In this document: in pieces, positions 41,801 through 53,334 of the stretch | Layout of the letters: every line of letters begins with the position of its first letter | Numbering within the stretch: the stretch's first letter is position 1 | NCBI GenBank assembly: GCA_013368375.1 | Contig: JAACJP010000007.1 | Coordinates: 744,001 to 808,000, forward strand | Origin: Tricholomella constricta | Lineage: Eukaryota > Basidiomycota > Agaricomycetes > Agaricales > Lyophyllaceae | Length of the DNA stretch: 64,000 nucleotides | Reading direction: 5' to 3' | Translations under genes and position numbers: made by a program | The notes under the pieces: generated by a model | Seen by the model: only the letters and a program-made list of their open reading frames with translations | Told to the model about the DNA's origin: nothing | Database searches by the model: none

Positions 41801-43312
41801 TCGCCGTTTCTCCTTGTCCCAGGTCTTATGAAACGGCGGAGACCAAGTGGTGTCGGGCTCTGGCACTCTATTCCTCTCTTCATCTTCCACCAGCTCTGTC
41901 TCGCTATCACTCCGCTCTGGAATGGGCTCAGCGATAGTAGGACGATGCCCCGCAGAGCCTGTAGACCTGATGCTCGTGGTACTATTTCTCCTTGCAAGCC
42001 CAGCGGACGGAGGTCTAATGTCTTCCTCAGGCGACGAAGGTTTCCAAATTTGGGGGATGGGCTTTGGAGGCGATCGAGGTGCGTATCGTTCAGATGACGG
42101 GCGCGAAGGGTGCTCAACGGATCTGTTGATGGAAAGATCGATAGGTCGTTCATGTAAGGAAGACTTCCTTGTGGAAGGAGGGCGTTCGAGAGGTCGATGG
42201 ATCAAATCCTCCTCCGCATCCGATGAGCCATCACTCTGTGAAGGGTCAGGAGGGTATCGTTCGGCCATGGCTGAATGGGACGTGCGACGGTGAACCGAAG
42301 GGGTATGCACATAATCTTCCCTGCTGTTCATGTGGGTACGAGTGACCGAACCTCGACGACTCATTGAACCACGCATCGCATGTACGCTTCGGTCTCGTTC
42401 TCGGTCTCGTTCCCTCTCCCGCTCTTGTTCCTCTTGTTGTTGGCGTTCGATTTGCTGGCGTTCGAGTAGTTGCTGCTCCCGCTCCTTCTCCTTCTCTGTT
42501 TCTCTCTGTCGCTCCCTTTCCCGTTCCTTCTCCCTTTCCCGCTCCCTCTCCATCTCCCTTTCCCGCTCCCTTTCCCGCTCCCTCTCCCGCTCCTGTTCTC
42601 TCTCCCATTCTTCCTTCTCCCTTGCCGCACGTTCCACTGCCTCTCGCTTCAGCTCTTTCTGACGTTCCTTCTGTTCACGCTCCTGTCGTTCCTGGCGCTC
42701 CCATTCCAATCGCTGCCTTTCCTTGCGTTCACGAGCACGTTCTTCCTCACGTTGTAAACGTTCTCGTTTCTCTGCCAGCTCTGGCGGCAACTCCGTGGGT
42801 ATAGGTCCTTTAGGACGTACCTCAGCAGGCAGTTCAGGAGGCTTCGCTTCAGATGTTGGTCTCTCTGGCGGCGGTCTCTCCTCAGGGGGTTCAATGGTAG
42901 TCGATGAGGTCAGATTATCCTTCTGGGAGCCCTTGATTCTGTCCATGATGTCCTGCTGTTCTTGTTTGAGCGCTTCGGTCCATTGTGGCAACATATCCCG
43001 GCCAGTCGCCCATCGGCGCTCCTGACGTTCGCGTTCCAGCTCCACCTGGAAGGTCTCTTCCGCAAGAGACCGAATGTTCTTCATGGCCTCATGATAATCG
43101 TGGGTGAGCTGTTCGCGACGGTGGGGAGTCACAGGCTCCTTGTCGAGCTCATCCTGAAGGTTCTTCTTGGCGTCGGCCACCATTGACGACAGGCCGTCCT
43201 CGATCCTGGTCTTCAATGCGTCCTTCCATGCTTTATCGGGCTCGTAATCGAATGCATCACCTCTGGGCGACGAACTCGTATATGATGGTGCTGGAGATGT
43301 CACTGCTGACAT
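38888..43312 (-). CDS. Giant coiled-coil protein with C-terminal J-like domain
   Basis: The frame runs from MSAVTSPAPSYTSSSPRGDA to TRSNAPSPFS. It includes a 57-bp intron (41080-41136, donor GTGCGT, acceptor CTTCAG) that has no in-frame stop; spliced length is about 1455 residues. Domains in order: conserved N-terminal helical region (KAWKDALKTRIEDGLSSMVA), a first Glu/Arg-rich coiled coil (about 42260-42750) with EREREREK-type repeats, and a Ser/Pro/Arg-rich disordered middle. A second very long Lys/Glu coiled coil with KKEEEAKRKEEEAKKK-like heptads follows (about 39650-40600). The C-terminus has WDRLSSLLDIRWESLPWPSF then a J-like module RLKEHIKRWHPDRFETKYL. The HPD tripeptide suggests Hsp70 co-chaperone activity; the arrangement resembles NFKBIL1, an inference. 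Cellular role unknown. Confidence 0.92.
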   Translation of the reverse strand: MSAVTSPAPSYTSSSPRGDAFDYEPDKAWKDALKTRIEDGLSSMVADAKKNLQDELDKEPVTPHRREQLTHDYHEAMKNIRSLAEETFQVELERERQERRWATGRDMLPQWTEALKQEQQDIMDRIKGSQKDNLTSSTTIEPPEERPPPERPTSEAKPPELPAEVRPKGPIPTELPPELAEKRERLQREEERARERKERQRLEWERQERQEREQKERQKELKREAVERAAREKEEWEREQEREREREREREREMEREREREKERERERQRETEKEKEREQQLLERQQIERQQQEEQERERERDRERDRSVHAMRGSMSRRGSVTRTHMNSREDYVHTPSVHRRTSHSAMAERYPPDPSQSDGSSDAEEDLIHRPLERPPSTRKSSLHERPIDLSINRSVEHPSRPSSERYAPRSPPKPIPQIWKPSSPEEDIRPPSAGLARRNSTTSIRSTGSAGHRPTIAEPIPERSDSETELVEDEERNRVPEPDTTWSPPFHKTWDKEKRREHRKSSASDHSRFDEPAPPFAGPRTPLRPEEIHPLPPRGNAERYDDSPSAYGSSRPPHRSEEMGPRPPSSMRPSMNRKSSFNSDEWDHPHQPSPPPRSVRSRGSFDDRSYVYSQPPTPAGRVISRPPSIPNEEREYYDSPYRSYPTPPNSVSRSAARDYPPQPWYPSRSDPPPPSYTYAEARSTSNTYKFAQQPESPPKRRSSGSGPNPNRDPSYSKNFSEGAFRTYCFFQSLLTPSLSSEPYSMHGSPSEPYPRPYDRAPSASIPISRSRPSPAMEEQEGWKGWSAEGGPPPRRRDSDRRGGYSYHERDDGRDQDYGGRNGRDYEFWERDRDRELSRELPWAAYGPPPDPERREHYRQFRSPSSSFNGSPSVHSFGGRDPHVVAGDDTEYKYDAEETDVEVDRELDWGDRDELRRGEEKRSRARDLEKELQEKEWQRREESWKLAQAVKEEEERKKREAEAERLAQERAEEEEVRRVEMEGKRREEEARQLEMEAKIQREEEERRLAEKSRRLAEEKARKKAAADARNLQEAQKKAEKEAKKLKEKEAEIHRKAAEVLKKEEEAKRKEEEAKKKEMEAKKKEQEAKKKEDEAQKKEQEAKRKEAEAVQKEEEARRRQREARSKEEETRKKEEEIKQREEELKKREEELTRREQEIASQKEAERLQKEWDMEEEARQIADEKKRADQERLQREQLQQEEFRRREHEIRQKAEERKRQDSVGAESAWGPSSYTSQSNSSSRSFSQPSTAADRNGQTPVWNNNSGSAWASQKPNTTASSSTSTTSSSSKPRSGSINSTFPSTPSPHPPSAKEESEWKRRHEEQFQKQQERFREEQQRLAKQRAQSGVPSKEDVIALYENHERMWDRLSSLLDIRWESLPWPSFKTPEAPEDITYASVNAYMQSQYYPEKDKSRPYKDRLKEHIKRWHPDRFETKYLTRVVDEDRERVKEAAGSVARTLNDLLTRSNAPSPFS

Positions 43313-46300
43313 CTAAAGCAGGTATGGCGATGATAGAGTACGACGTGGCGATGGTGGTGGCAGGAGGATGTAGTGAAAGTAGCGATGTTGGGCTGGATAG
43401 AAAGGAAGGAAATTTATATGATGCAAAGTCCCGTAAAGCAATCGACGGACGGTCTGCGGCGAGACCCCGTGAAGAAGGCTGCTCAGAGTTCACGGGAATG
43501 CCCTGACTGCCTCATGTTGAGCACACGCGTTCGGAAAGAATACAACAAGCTTTGTGGCGGCACTCACACTTGATTCTGGCCCCAACCCTTGTTCGGAAGA
43601 GAACTGCGTTGGCCACAGACGGTGTCGTGGTGAAAGGTCAATCAGAGACGCGTATGAACGTTGTTGTGTGTTGTTGAGCGGGCTACCAGTCCGGATCATT
43701 GTCCGTTATCTTATCAACTGAATCCCTCTCATCGCCGTTCACTGTTCCAGCGCCCCCACTTAACCCTCACTTTTTAGCTTTTGTAATCTAACATTAGAGC
43801 TATGTATGTGCAACTTGAATAAGGCCGGAGGTGCTTGATTGTTCGATGTTATTGCACCGGACAATCGATGAAATCGGCGACTGATCTACACCCTCATTGG
43901 TCAGGCTTGGGGCACACACTGATGCCCTGGCACTTCTCCCAAGGACGCACTAATAGCCGCGCAATTAGGTACTACTCCTAAGCAATATAACGCACTTCAT
44001 AAAACCTTGTCATTCTCCATCAAATTGTTGATATGTTCGTAGAACGAAAAGTGATACAGGAGCTTTACGACAGGCAATCGATAGAGGAGTCATCGCGGCA
44101 TGGTGCTTGTCTTCTCAGAGAACAATGTGGGAAACCGTTTGTTTTATGAAAGTCAGGACACAGGGAAGCGCCGTCTGATTCTATGAACCCATGATTGACA
44201 CCCACATCGAATGCAGGACGTCGGGAAAAGCCAAGGTTGCGTCAGACCGGTGATGAGGTGACAGTGATGTGAAATTATGAGAATAACGTTGGACACACAA
44301 GGACCGACTTCCGATGAGAGATCTTGCTGTGTGTTAAACATATAACCGCGACGAACAACATGTGCACCTGCAACTAAACTCATATAAGGATACTCAGCAA
44401 GTGAAGGAAGACCCTGTGGCAAAAAAACATACAGCTTTAGAAACATCGCGAATAACCGAAGGAGCAGACAATAGAACCGTGCTTTTGGTTAGACCAGCAG
44501 AACCCATCGAATCTTGGTCGCAGAGGCCGAGGTACTGAGAGGGCCACGTTTCGTTCGCGCCCACTGAAGCGGTGAGTAAATGACATTGACGGCATCGCAT
44601 ATCAAGGTTCTACAGTCCATCTGCTGAGGTCATGCAAGGGAATTTAATAACGAACCGGTCTCGTAGATGATTAAGACACACACCGTGACATACCTCGTGT
44701 TGCGAGAGAAAAGGTGTTAATGAACAAACTGTCGTCCGACCCACTCACAGCTATCGTAGGTGGCCGCGATAAGAGAGATACAATACACTGCGGACCCTGA
44801 CCTCGCATCTTTATCGAAGACAACGCTGAATTTAGCGAAGACAACAGTCATGACAGAGTCGTATGATTATAGATTGGAAGGAGGGACAATTCGTGTTTGA
44901 GGCCAAGATACCCTGAATTGGATTGAAAAAGAAAAGCAAAGAAAATCGCAGCGGACCCTGATTTTTTTGTGGAAGGCCAGCGGCGGTTCACAAAAGCACG
45001 CCTGCTAAGGTTCATTTTGCGGTCGTCAGGGAAAATAAGCGATAGGTGACTAGCACACCTTTGAATAAAGAGTTGGAACGATCACTGAACGTGTTCGTCG
45101 AATACAAGGCATTTCGAGTGGCGACATTGAAAAAAGTATGAATTCAGCGGACCCTGATCCTTTGATGAACAACAATGACCGACCATTTAGAAAGACAGTG
45201 ATCGTGACAGAGTGATATGCTGAAGGCCGTTAAAAGAGAGACAGGCCGAGAATCATAAAAGCTGTTCCACTCCGCGTTTGAGATCAGAATAGGCCTGACA
45301 CGCTAGTAACAAGCGATTTGACGTCGGTCCATCCGAGAAGAACAGTGCACAGATCAATCCTGTGTTGGCGGTGCTACGGCTCAAAGGCGACGGTAGAGAA
45401 ATGACATTCCAGCGAAACATGATTGTGTGCAGCGGCTATTTAAACATCGGAGGAGAGGTGGTCTTGAGGCAGCGGCCATTAAAGACTCGAACCGAGATGT
45501 AAATATGGCGTTGCGCAAGTGAGACTGGGTTGATAAAGGGCTGCATGCTAAAAGGCTCCACACAGGCATGAACGCCGTCCATGACTTCATCGATAAAACA
45601 CATGTCTTCATCTTAATCGCCCAAGCAGAGTATTCATAGATAACCACGAGGAGGCCAAGTACGGTTTTTGTGCGGAATCCAGGCCAAGTGACGTGACAGT
45701 AGAATTAGCTCGGGTGATATCATGTACACCCTCCGGTCTGTCAGATGAACAGGTCCCCTGTGAAGAAGGGCACACCGGGTCCGCCGGATATGAATGCAGC
45801 GCGCTCGCGTGTGCAAGAAAGGGAAGGGCACGGGTTGGAAGCTGAAAGGGTCGGGTACGGGTATCGCCCGACTAGCATGGGCTTGAATCATTCATGTGCA
45901 GTCTGGAGCTTCCGAGACAAAGCTTGAGCGACTCTGACCGGCTACCAGATACATAGGCTAGCATAGGATCCGTTGAGCTAAGCAGTAAACAAGAGGAGGC
46001 TTGGGAAGGAATTGGGCAGAGGGCGCGGGGTGGACCGACGTTTGCCTCGTGTTTGGTGGATCAAGTGACGACGAGTGGCATGGCTTGCCCCCTTATGGAA
46101 GCTGGACACCATCATGCAGGGTCTGTCGTTATCATCCATGATCAACCCTAAGACAACCTTCCCAAGTGTAAAGGAGAAGCTTGCTTTACCCAGTCGATTC
46201 ATGCTCTTCAATTCAAGAACAACAGCCGTTTCAACTCGCTTCCACGGATTCACTGCGGGGAAGACCCGGAGGCGTCGCCAACTTCGTTGATTCCACGGAT

Positions 46301-46450
46301 TACAATCAATCTCGGCAGCCCGCCAGAAACACGAGGCTGCCCGTTTAATTCCCACTGCTGTTTCATCTCTAACCACTCACAATCGGAATTTCTGTGGACT
46401 CGAGTCATCTTTTCTCTTTCTTCTTTGTCCCCCATCGTCGAGCTCCAGCC
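43313..46450. other. Long divergent intergenic region
   Basis: About 3.1 kb between two divergent genes. Minus-strand frames at 44153-44600 (CRQCHLLTASVGANETWPSQ, VLLSAPSVIRDVSKAVCFFA) are suggestive but unrecognised. The centre carries diverged direct repeats (see 44790-45260). The stretch before 46451 is C/T-rich promoter-like sequence. Confidence 0.5.
44790..45260. repeat. Diverged direct repeats with GCGGACCCTGA core
   Basis: The 11-base core GCGGACCCTGA occurs at 44790-44800, 44951-44961 and 45147-45157. The first and third copies share more: a following ATTTAG..GA(A)AGACA..AGT..ATGACAGAGT block (about 44831-44860 and 45184-45212). This suggests an old tandem or dispersed repeat of roughly 160-200 bp periodicity. 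No coding frame is associated. Confidence 0.55.
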
Positions 46451-49400
46451 ATGTATCCCACCACCGCCGTGCTCGACGCTTCTGATCGCATTCGGAGGCT
46501 GTGGACCGAATTCGAATCATGGGCCGAAGCCCAACGAAAAATAATGGACCGACGACGGGACGAGATTTCCAAAGCTCAGGACTTGAAGTGGAAAACCGTC
46601 CATATCAAGACCCGTGCCAAACAGGAGGAACACGACACCCAGAAGGCGAAACTACTGCGAGAGGCTCTAGATGACTACGTGGGGAGAGTTAGAGTGGAGT
46701 GGCAGGCGAGGCTCACGAGAAACAACCTCAGGCATGAACACTGGTCCAGCATGACCCCAGCAGAATCCCAGAACATCGAGAGAGTCTTGGGAGACGGCGA
46801 GCCATCGACACCCATTGCCCACAACGTGGTCACACAGCCCCAACACCTGATGAGCGTCCCCGTGCCCAATCCTGCGCCACCTCTTTCCTCGACCGCTCGC
46901 GCTTCCAACCTCTCTGCATCCACAACTTCGAGCTACACCCTAGTCAACCCAAACGAATTTTCCACCGATGATGAACTATTTGAGGCTATATCGTCGTATA
47001 GAAACGTACGTGATCCTATCGTTTTGATTAAGGCCTCTACACGTGTCTAACCGCTCACCTTTCGCTAGACCACCGACGAGTCGGAGGACGAACACATTTC
47101 CATCCCTGTGCCAATTGCCCATGGCGACGGATGGGGCTTGGAAAACAGCTGGACTGCCAACGCCCAAGCCTCTAAGCACAGCCCCCAGAACGGTTCTCCA
47201 GATCACCTTTCGTCCTCATCCTCTAGCGCATACGAATACCTCTCCCACCACCCTGCACTCTCCCGCCCTGAAATGAACGAGGCGCCTCGCAAACGTCCTC
47301 CGGACATGGACCACAAGGCGAAGTCTCGTGTGCGCGGTCCGACTTACATTGGACCTCACTTGAGCAGCCCAGACGAGAGCAGCGATGAGGAAGACTTCGA
47401 GCTATTCAAGATGCAAACTCGCGTCCAAAAAATCTGGGAATTTCACGAGGCAGCGGCCCAAATGGATGCCGAACTCACCCTGGTCCTGCATAACGATCGC
47501 GGAGCGAAGAAGGCGACCTGGAAGGAATATGCTGCGGCTAAGGTCGCGGAGCACGAGAAGCGTATATTGAAATTGCAGGCAGAGAAGGAGGAGGAACGGA
47601 AAGCGATAGTCTCTGCCGAACGGAAGAAGCGAAGGGAAGAAATCCGTCAGCGTTCTGTCTTGGGTAATCCCGCAAGGGCAGCCAACGCCGCTTCGACAAA
47701 TAACGCCCTCCAGGACTGGCAAAGCACCTTCAAACAGAGTCAGACAGTGCGCCTGGATGCCGAGAAAAACTTCTTCATCGAGAAAGACGCAACCTCCGAG
47801 GCCGACGAAAACCAGGCGTGCAACCCTCCTCACTACGAACCATCTTCCGACATACGTACCCCAGCTCCTCCTGGATCGCACGATACCCTCCGAGCACGAC
47901 GGCAGTCTGTGGGCAGAGCCACCCCATCGGGGTGGAGAACGAAGCAAACTCAGTCCACTCCCACCACCTCACTATCCCAATGGCACGGTGATCCTCCTGT
48001 TGCGCCCAGCCCCGACCCCAGCACCGTTCCACCCTGGATGGAAGCAACATTTAGCGGTACCTCCCTCGACTACTCCTCCTCCTGCGAAATCGATGATTTC
48101 CAGTTGCCCGGTGGCTTCCCCGGACCATCGTCATCTACACCCATGCCCCCCATACCCTCCGGCTGGGGCCCCAAAAAGTCTACTTCGACAGCAACGTCTT
48201 TATTGAGACAGGTCCTGTCCGACCCGACGTCCACGCCCATGCCCACGTTCGGCAACAACAAGAACTCGCCTTCCCCTCCCACAGAGGCTCATCCAAAAGC
48301 AGCACCGGCTGTCGAGCCCAAGCATGTACCCTTTGTCCCCGCTCCCATCTCCGCCGCCGCCGCCAAGAAGCAAGCCAAGAAAGGACGCCTTGCGGCCCAG
48401 AAGAAGGGCAGCAAAGCCGACGACAACGCCGCCGCAGAATCCCCCACCACGCCCACCCTCACCGCGAAACCCAACCCATACCTCCACGCGCCTTCTATGG
48501 CCAAAGACATCCTGCAGCAGCGGCTGGCGGCGCAAACGGACGACGAGCTGTCGTCGACACCGCGCCCACACCTGTTCGCAAAGCGTGTCGCGGGGGGACT
48601 GATGCCCGACTATTCGACGGATGTGGCGTCGACACCGCGCGCGAGCCTGAGGCGCCTTGGGGATCTGCCGGGCACAAGTTCTTCCTCGACGTTAGCTGCG
48701 TCGTCATGGACGATGGAGGCAGAACAGGAGGTGGAGCATGGGAATACACCGTGGGCGAGGGCGACGAGGCCGAGCAAGGCGTCGGTGCCTGCGAAGCCGG
48801 TTATGGTGGGGGGTGGATGGGGGGAGTTGCCGGCGAAGGTAGAAATGGAGGAGGAGGAGGAAACGCCATGGGAGAGAATGCAGAAGTTGAAGGCCCAGGA
48901 ACAGATCCAGCCGGCGAGGCCAGCACCGGCAGAGGAGGAGACACCGTGGATGTGGATGCAGAAACTCAAGTCGCAGGGTCAGGTTCCACCACCGAAGCCG
49001 GCGCTGGGGATGAGCCAGGAGAGTGCGCGGGGACGAGCCATGGCGATGGCGGCGATGGCGGACATGAGTAATGTGGAGGAGGAGGGATCGTTGTGGGAGC
49101 GCCAAATGAACATGAAGATGCAATCTGCCTTCGCTCAGCGCAGCACCCCCGCCAGTGCCTTGTCGAAGAGTGCCGTCAGTGCTGCTCCAGCGGAGGAATC
49201 GCTTTGGAACAAGGTCATGATGAAGGGGCGATTACAGGCCGGGGAGCAACACGCTTCGGTAATGACGCCTGTCTCTCAACAGCAAGCTGAGCCGGAAGAG
49301 ACGCCTTGGGAGCGCCAGATGAGACTTCGGTCGCAGGGTAGCCTTCCGAACACGACTGCCTCAAGCTTGTCGAAATCAGCCCTCGATCAGTCTTCTGCAT

Positions 49401-50389
49401 CTGCCAGGATGCATTCTGCGGCGGGGTCCTGGGGAGGGGAGATGGACTACGAGCCTCCCATCTCCAAACTTGTCCAGCAACAGCCACCCGCTTCGATCCA
49501 GCCTACGAGTCTCTACTGGACGCCGAACGGCGGTGCAAGCCATATGAAGCAAGCATCCGCAATGCCCGGATCCTATTCCGCCCATTTGTTCGATGGACAG
49601 CCGGTGCGCCGTCTGTCGGAACCTGATTCCCTGGGATTCGAGTACGGTGACCGGCCCGAGGACACCAGCCGTTTCGTTTCTGCAGGAATCATGAAGGGCG
49701 GGAAGGGGAAGGCCTTTGGTGCGAAGAGAGTGATGATCGAGGAAGTGCCGGATGAGGAGGGTCCGAGAGGTCGCAAGGGGCCTGGCGAGAGGCTGCCGTC
49801 GAATTCGAGGATCCTTCTCGACATCGTTGAGCCTAAGCCGAGTGTCCCATCCACCATGTTCACGAACATTATCCAGTTCGGCGAGGAGGAAGAGGAGGAG
49901 GAGGAGTATTACGATACCGGTTTGAGCTCGACGGTGCCTACCCCGTCCACGGCACCGACGTCTCCGCCGGGTGAGATTCCGTCGCTGGACGACGAGGAGT
50001 GGCTCATGGAGCAGGTGAAGAACGGGGAATGGGATACCCTTCTCAAGGGTGGTTCAATCACCGCGGATGTACCTTCCAAGGCGCAGCAGGCTCCCAGGTG
50101 GCCGCTTGAATCTTCTATCAAGAAGACCCCGATGGGCTCCCAGATGGTGGACAGCGCGCAGCTTTACTCGGCTCTGGAGTCGATGGAGCCAGCCGCTGCC
50201 TCCCCACCTAAGGCTGCACCCCCAGTTAAGGCCGCACCCCCGCCAAAGGCTGCACCCCCGCCCAAGGCTGCCCCTGCACCTACTATTCCGAAGGCCGCGC
50301 CTGCCGTCGTTGAGAAGCCAGAGCCTGCGGTGAAAACTGGCAATCAGACGAAAGGCAAGGCGAAAGGCAAGGGAAAAGGACGCAAGTAG
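46451..50389 (+). CDS. Large coiled-coil/low-complexity protein with acidic-Trp motif array
   Basis: Two exons, 46451-47005 and 47069-50389 (63-bp intron, GTACGT...CTAG), give about 1291 residues in one frame. The N-terminus is helical and charged (RIRRLWTEFESWAEAQRKIM, AKQEEHDTQKAKLLREALDD). A second coiled coil follows at about 47400-47690 (VAEHEKRILKLQAEKEEERK). The middle is Ser/Thr/Pro-rich with two related GW segments. From 48850 to 49330 there are at least five copies of an acidic-Trp motif (EEETPWERMQKLK, EEETPWMWMQKLK, EEGSLWERQMNMK, AEESLWNKVMMK, PEETPWERQMRLR). An acidic patch (EEEEEEEYYDTG) and a Pro/Ala/Lys C-terminus (KAAPPPKAAPPPKAAP, ending KGKAKGKGKGRK) close the protein. I recognise no family. 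The motif array suggests repeated docking of a partner. Confidence 0.87.
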
Positions 50390-51218
50390 AAAATTAGACA
50401 TTGATTTCGTTGACCTCCTGCTTTCTTGAATTGTTTTTGACATACCTGTTGACACCATAGACGCTTGATACCTTTGTAACAATACCGTAGATGTTGTGCT
50501 AATAATTGCTTTCTTGTTGCCCGTTAGAAATTGCGTGCTCGGACGTTGTGGCGAAGGGAGATAAGAAACCCACTGGGATTCACCTATGCTGCGAGGTAAG
50601 TAGGTTGGCTGAGCAACGTGTAGACAGCACCTACAGCCTAAAAGCCGCAATGTGAATCGAAAAGATACCGGAGGGGTCCTTCTGTGATTAGAGGCATTTG
50701 CCTCTAACTTTCAACCTCGAGGATGGGGAAAAAATCAAGAAACCGTGAAAACGGTAGACATCGGAACCCCTTTCATTTAAATAGACTCTCGAGATTGGGT
50801 CTACGGCATTATGTACATATTTCGCGGCCCACGAGGTTGAGATGACTTGGACCTGCCATCACCGATATACCACTTTTATCGAAGCCTTGAACCATCGATA
50901 ACGACTCGGAGGTCTTGGAATTCCATCTCGAACGTGAAAAAAAAAAGATTGGATTACTTGCACCAGCGTCGCGTTGGTTAGCCATTTTCGTTTGACGCGT
51001 ATCTTCCGTTACACCGAGTGAGCAACATAAATCATTCATACTAGGTTATGACGGTTCAGACTATATAGAAGTACAAAGATGTTAACGTTATCTTCCGAAT
51101 ACCCGTACCCGATTGAGTCTAAAAGGGGGCCATGAGTTACCACGCGAAATCAGACCTCGTTGCATCGTGGGTGGTCGCGTGTGCAGCAGCTTCAATTTGA
51201 CGCGACACGTCGAGTCAG
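50390..51218. other. Intergenic region
   Basis: Immediately downstream of the motif-array gene. It holds its 3' UTR and then AT-rich DNA with an A run near 50938-50946. No gene seen. Confidence 0.5.
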
Positions 51219-52124
51219 GTGATCTTCCCGGCCGCTACACCCTTGCAGATCGGAGGAACGATTGATGACAGACTGATGTCTGTCTGGGAAAGACTAACAC
51301 CCTCGCGGTCCGATAATCTAACAAGCCAAACCATGGTCGATGATTTTCGTTCAGACATCGACAAGAGACAGTCGCAAATTTCCAAAATCGTGCGCCAAAC
51401 AACTCGACTGCTTTGCTCCTTTACTCCAGGCTTTGCTCCTCGGCTCTAGTAGTTCAATTTTTACGCCTATTGTTCCCCCACTGTTCAAGTCAAGATTACT
51501 ATCCTCACCTCTGAAGGAAATGGAACATGGAAAGGGTCACCTTGCGCCTGGCACACTTGATTTCTTCGGTTTGCGTATTTTCCTGGATGCCTGATATCTG
51601 GAATCTCAGACGCCATCACAACGGGAGTAAGGACCTCACTGTAGCCAATGCATCTCGGGCGACTCGCTTTTCTTTTCGTTTTCCAATCTCGAGTCATGGG
51701 TGGCGCGTGCAGCCCATACTGCCGTCATCGATGCGGGTATTGTGCTCCTCTCTCTTTGCTCAGGGGCTGCTGATGATTGTCACTTATATGGAGCTGGTGG
51801 ATCCGCTGATATCCTCAAATGTATGTTGCCGTGGTAGTGACGCAGATATAACATGTCGTTTCTTTACAGGCCAGCCGCCCGCGAATATGGCAATGTATCC
51901 GTTCCTGCCGCCATTCCCCGTGGACCTCGCAGTACATAAATTTATGTCAGAATACGCACGGAAAGATACTAGCAAACTGTTTCATAAGATGGCGTTCAGG
52001 TTGGTTGAGCAAGGCCTTTTTGGAGAGACGCGCGAGTTTCAGTCATTAGGCAGAGATGGTTGCGGCCTTGCATCCGGAATTTGGTGACGAATACCAGGAG
52101 ATGAAGAAGAGTATGTATCTCCTC
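51219..52124 (+). other. Unassigned coding-like fragments
   Basis: Plus-strand open segments carry coding-like text: 51219-51449 (IGGTIDDRLMSVWERLTPSR, DDFRSDIDKRQSQISKIVRQ) and around 51870-52060 (PPANMAMYPFLPPFPVDLAV, HKFMSEYARKDTSKLFHKMA, FRLVEQGLFGETREFQSLGR). A following segment in another frame reads MVAALHPEFGDEYQEMKKS. I recognise no family and could not join them with clean introns, so this is either a lineage-specific multi-exon gene or a decayed one. Confidence 0.3.
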
Positions 52125-53334
52125 GGCCGAGGAGTGGGACGGTTTCCTCACGGGATAGGGAAGTTGTTGCGCGGCCAGTCACATCAGCAAGTTCAGAGAT
52201 CTGTATTCTCATCCTTTAACCTTTGATTTCCTCGACACTGCCGTATACCCCACTCCCCGGGATCTGAACTATCCTCGACCGTAACGCGGCGTCTCCTAAT
52301 TGTCGCTGTTGCAGGCATAGGAGGAACATTGCCTTTTCCACGCCCTTGATTATCTACCTATCCAAACTGTTCTTGGCCCCTTCTCAATAGTACCGCTACT
52401 TACCGCGTATGCTGTACCGGCCTCGGGGGGACGTCATCATCGGGCTGTCTGTGGTATCTTTTGAACTTGATAATTTTTGCACACACTTTGAATAAGCATA
52501 CGATAACGCGAGCCTGGGCTTCATTGGGTACTTGGGAATTTCAGAGACTTCTACCTGCCGCTTGAGAGCACGGCTCTATAAATAGCTGATGTCGAGAGGT
52601 TCCATCACATGATCGATGACGTTGTTCAAACAAACTTGGTTAGACCTGTCTTGCTCCTCTCGCGAAGCCTGATAAGCAGAATGCGTAATATATAAGCGAC
52701 CCCGTTGAAAGGACCCCCCATCGTCACGACCCAAATTACAAACCCAACCTCTCAAAGCTACTCGACGGCATGGCTGAAGTTGTTTCCTCTACGTCTGATA
52801 TGTGTTTGTATTTCCTTGCAATGTGAGCGATTCCCGATCCCCCAAGCCATTTCGAAGCGGCTCATAAACAATTAAATCAACCGTAGATTTCTGCCACCCG
52901 TACCAGTCTTCATGAGTGAGTATCTTAATGCCTGTAATTATGTTTCATGACCGTGTTATCCATTCAGAACGGGGTTGCGCGGCAGGTATGTGCGAGTTCG
53001 TGGGGATTTAACATGACGAAAACAGTCACCCACGCGTCTTTTGAAACGTAGACTTCTGGATCAATATCCTGTTGTGTATTCTAGGGTGGATTCCTGGCAT
53101 GATTCACTCATGGTGCGATTTATAGGTGAACGCAACTCGTCTTCTCGCTAACGATGTCGTGGTGGCAGGTATATCATATCAAAGAGCGAAGGTGCTATGT
53201 AGGCTCGACATTAGATCGCCATGAGACGTGACAGCTTTCGAGCCTGTCCCATGACATGTTCGATAAACCACGAATTAAAAGCGACGGAATTGAAGCATTA
53301 TAATCGAACCTGTCCCGAAGACAGTTGACAATTA
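52125..53334. other. Intergenic region
   Basis: About 1.2 kb with no frame I can support and no recognised repeat. Confidence 0.5.
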
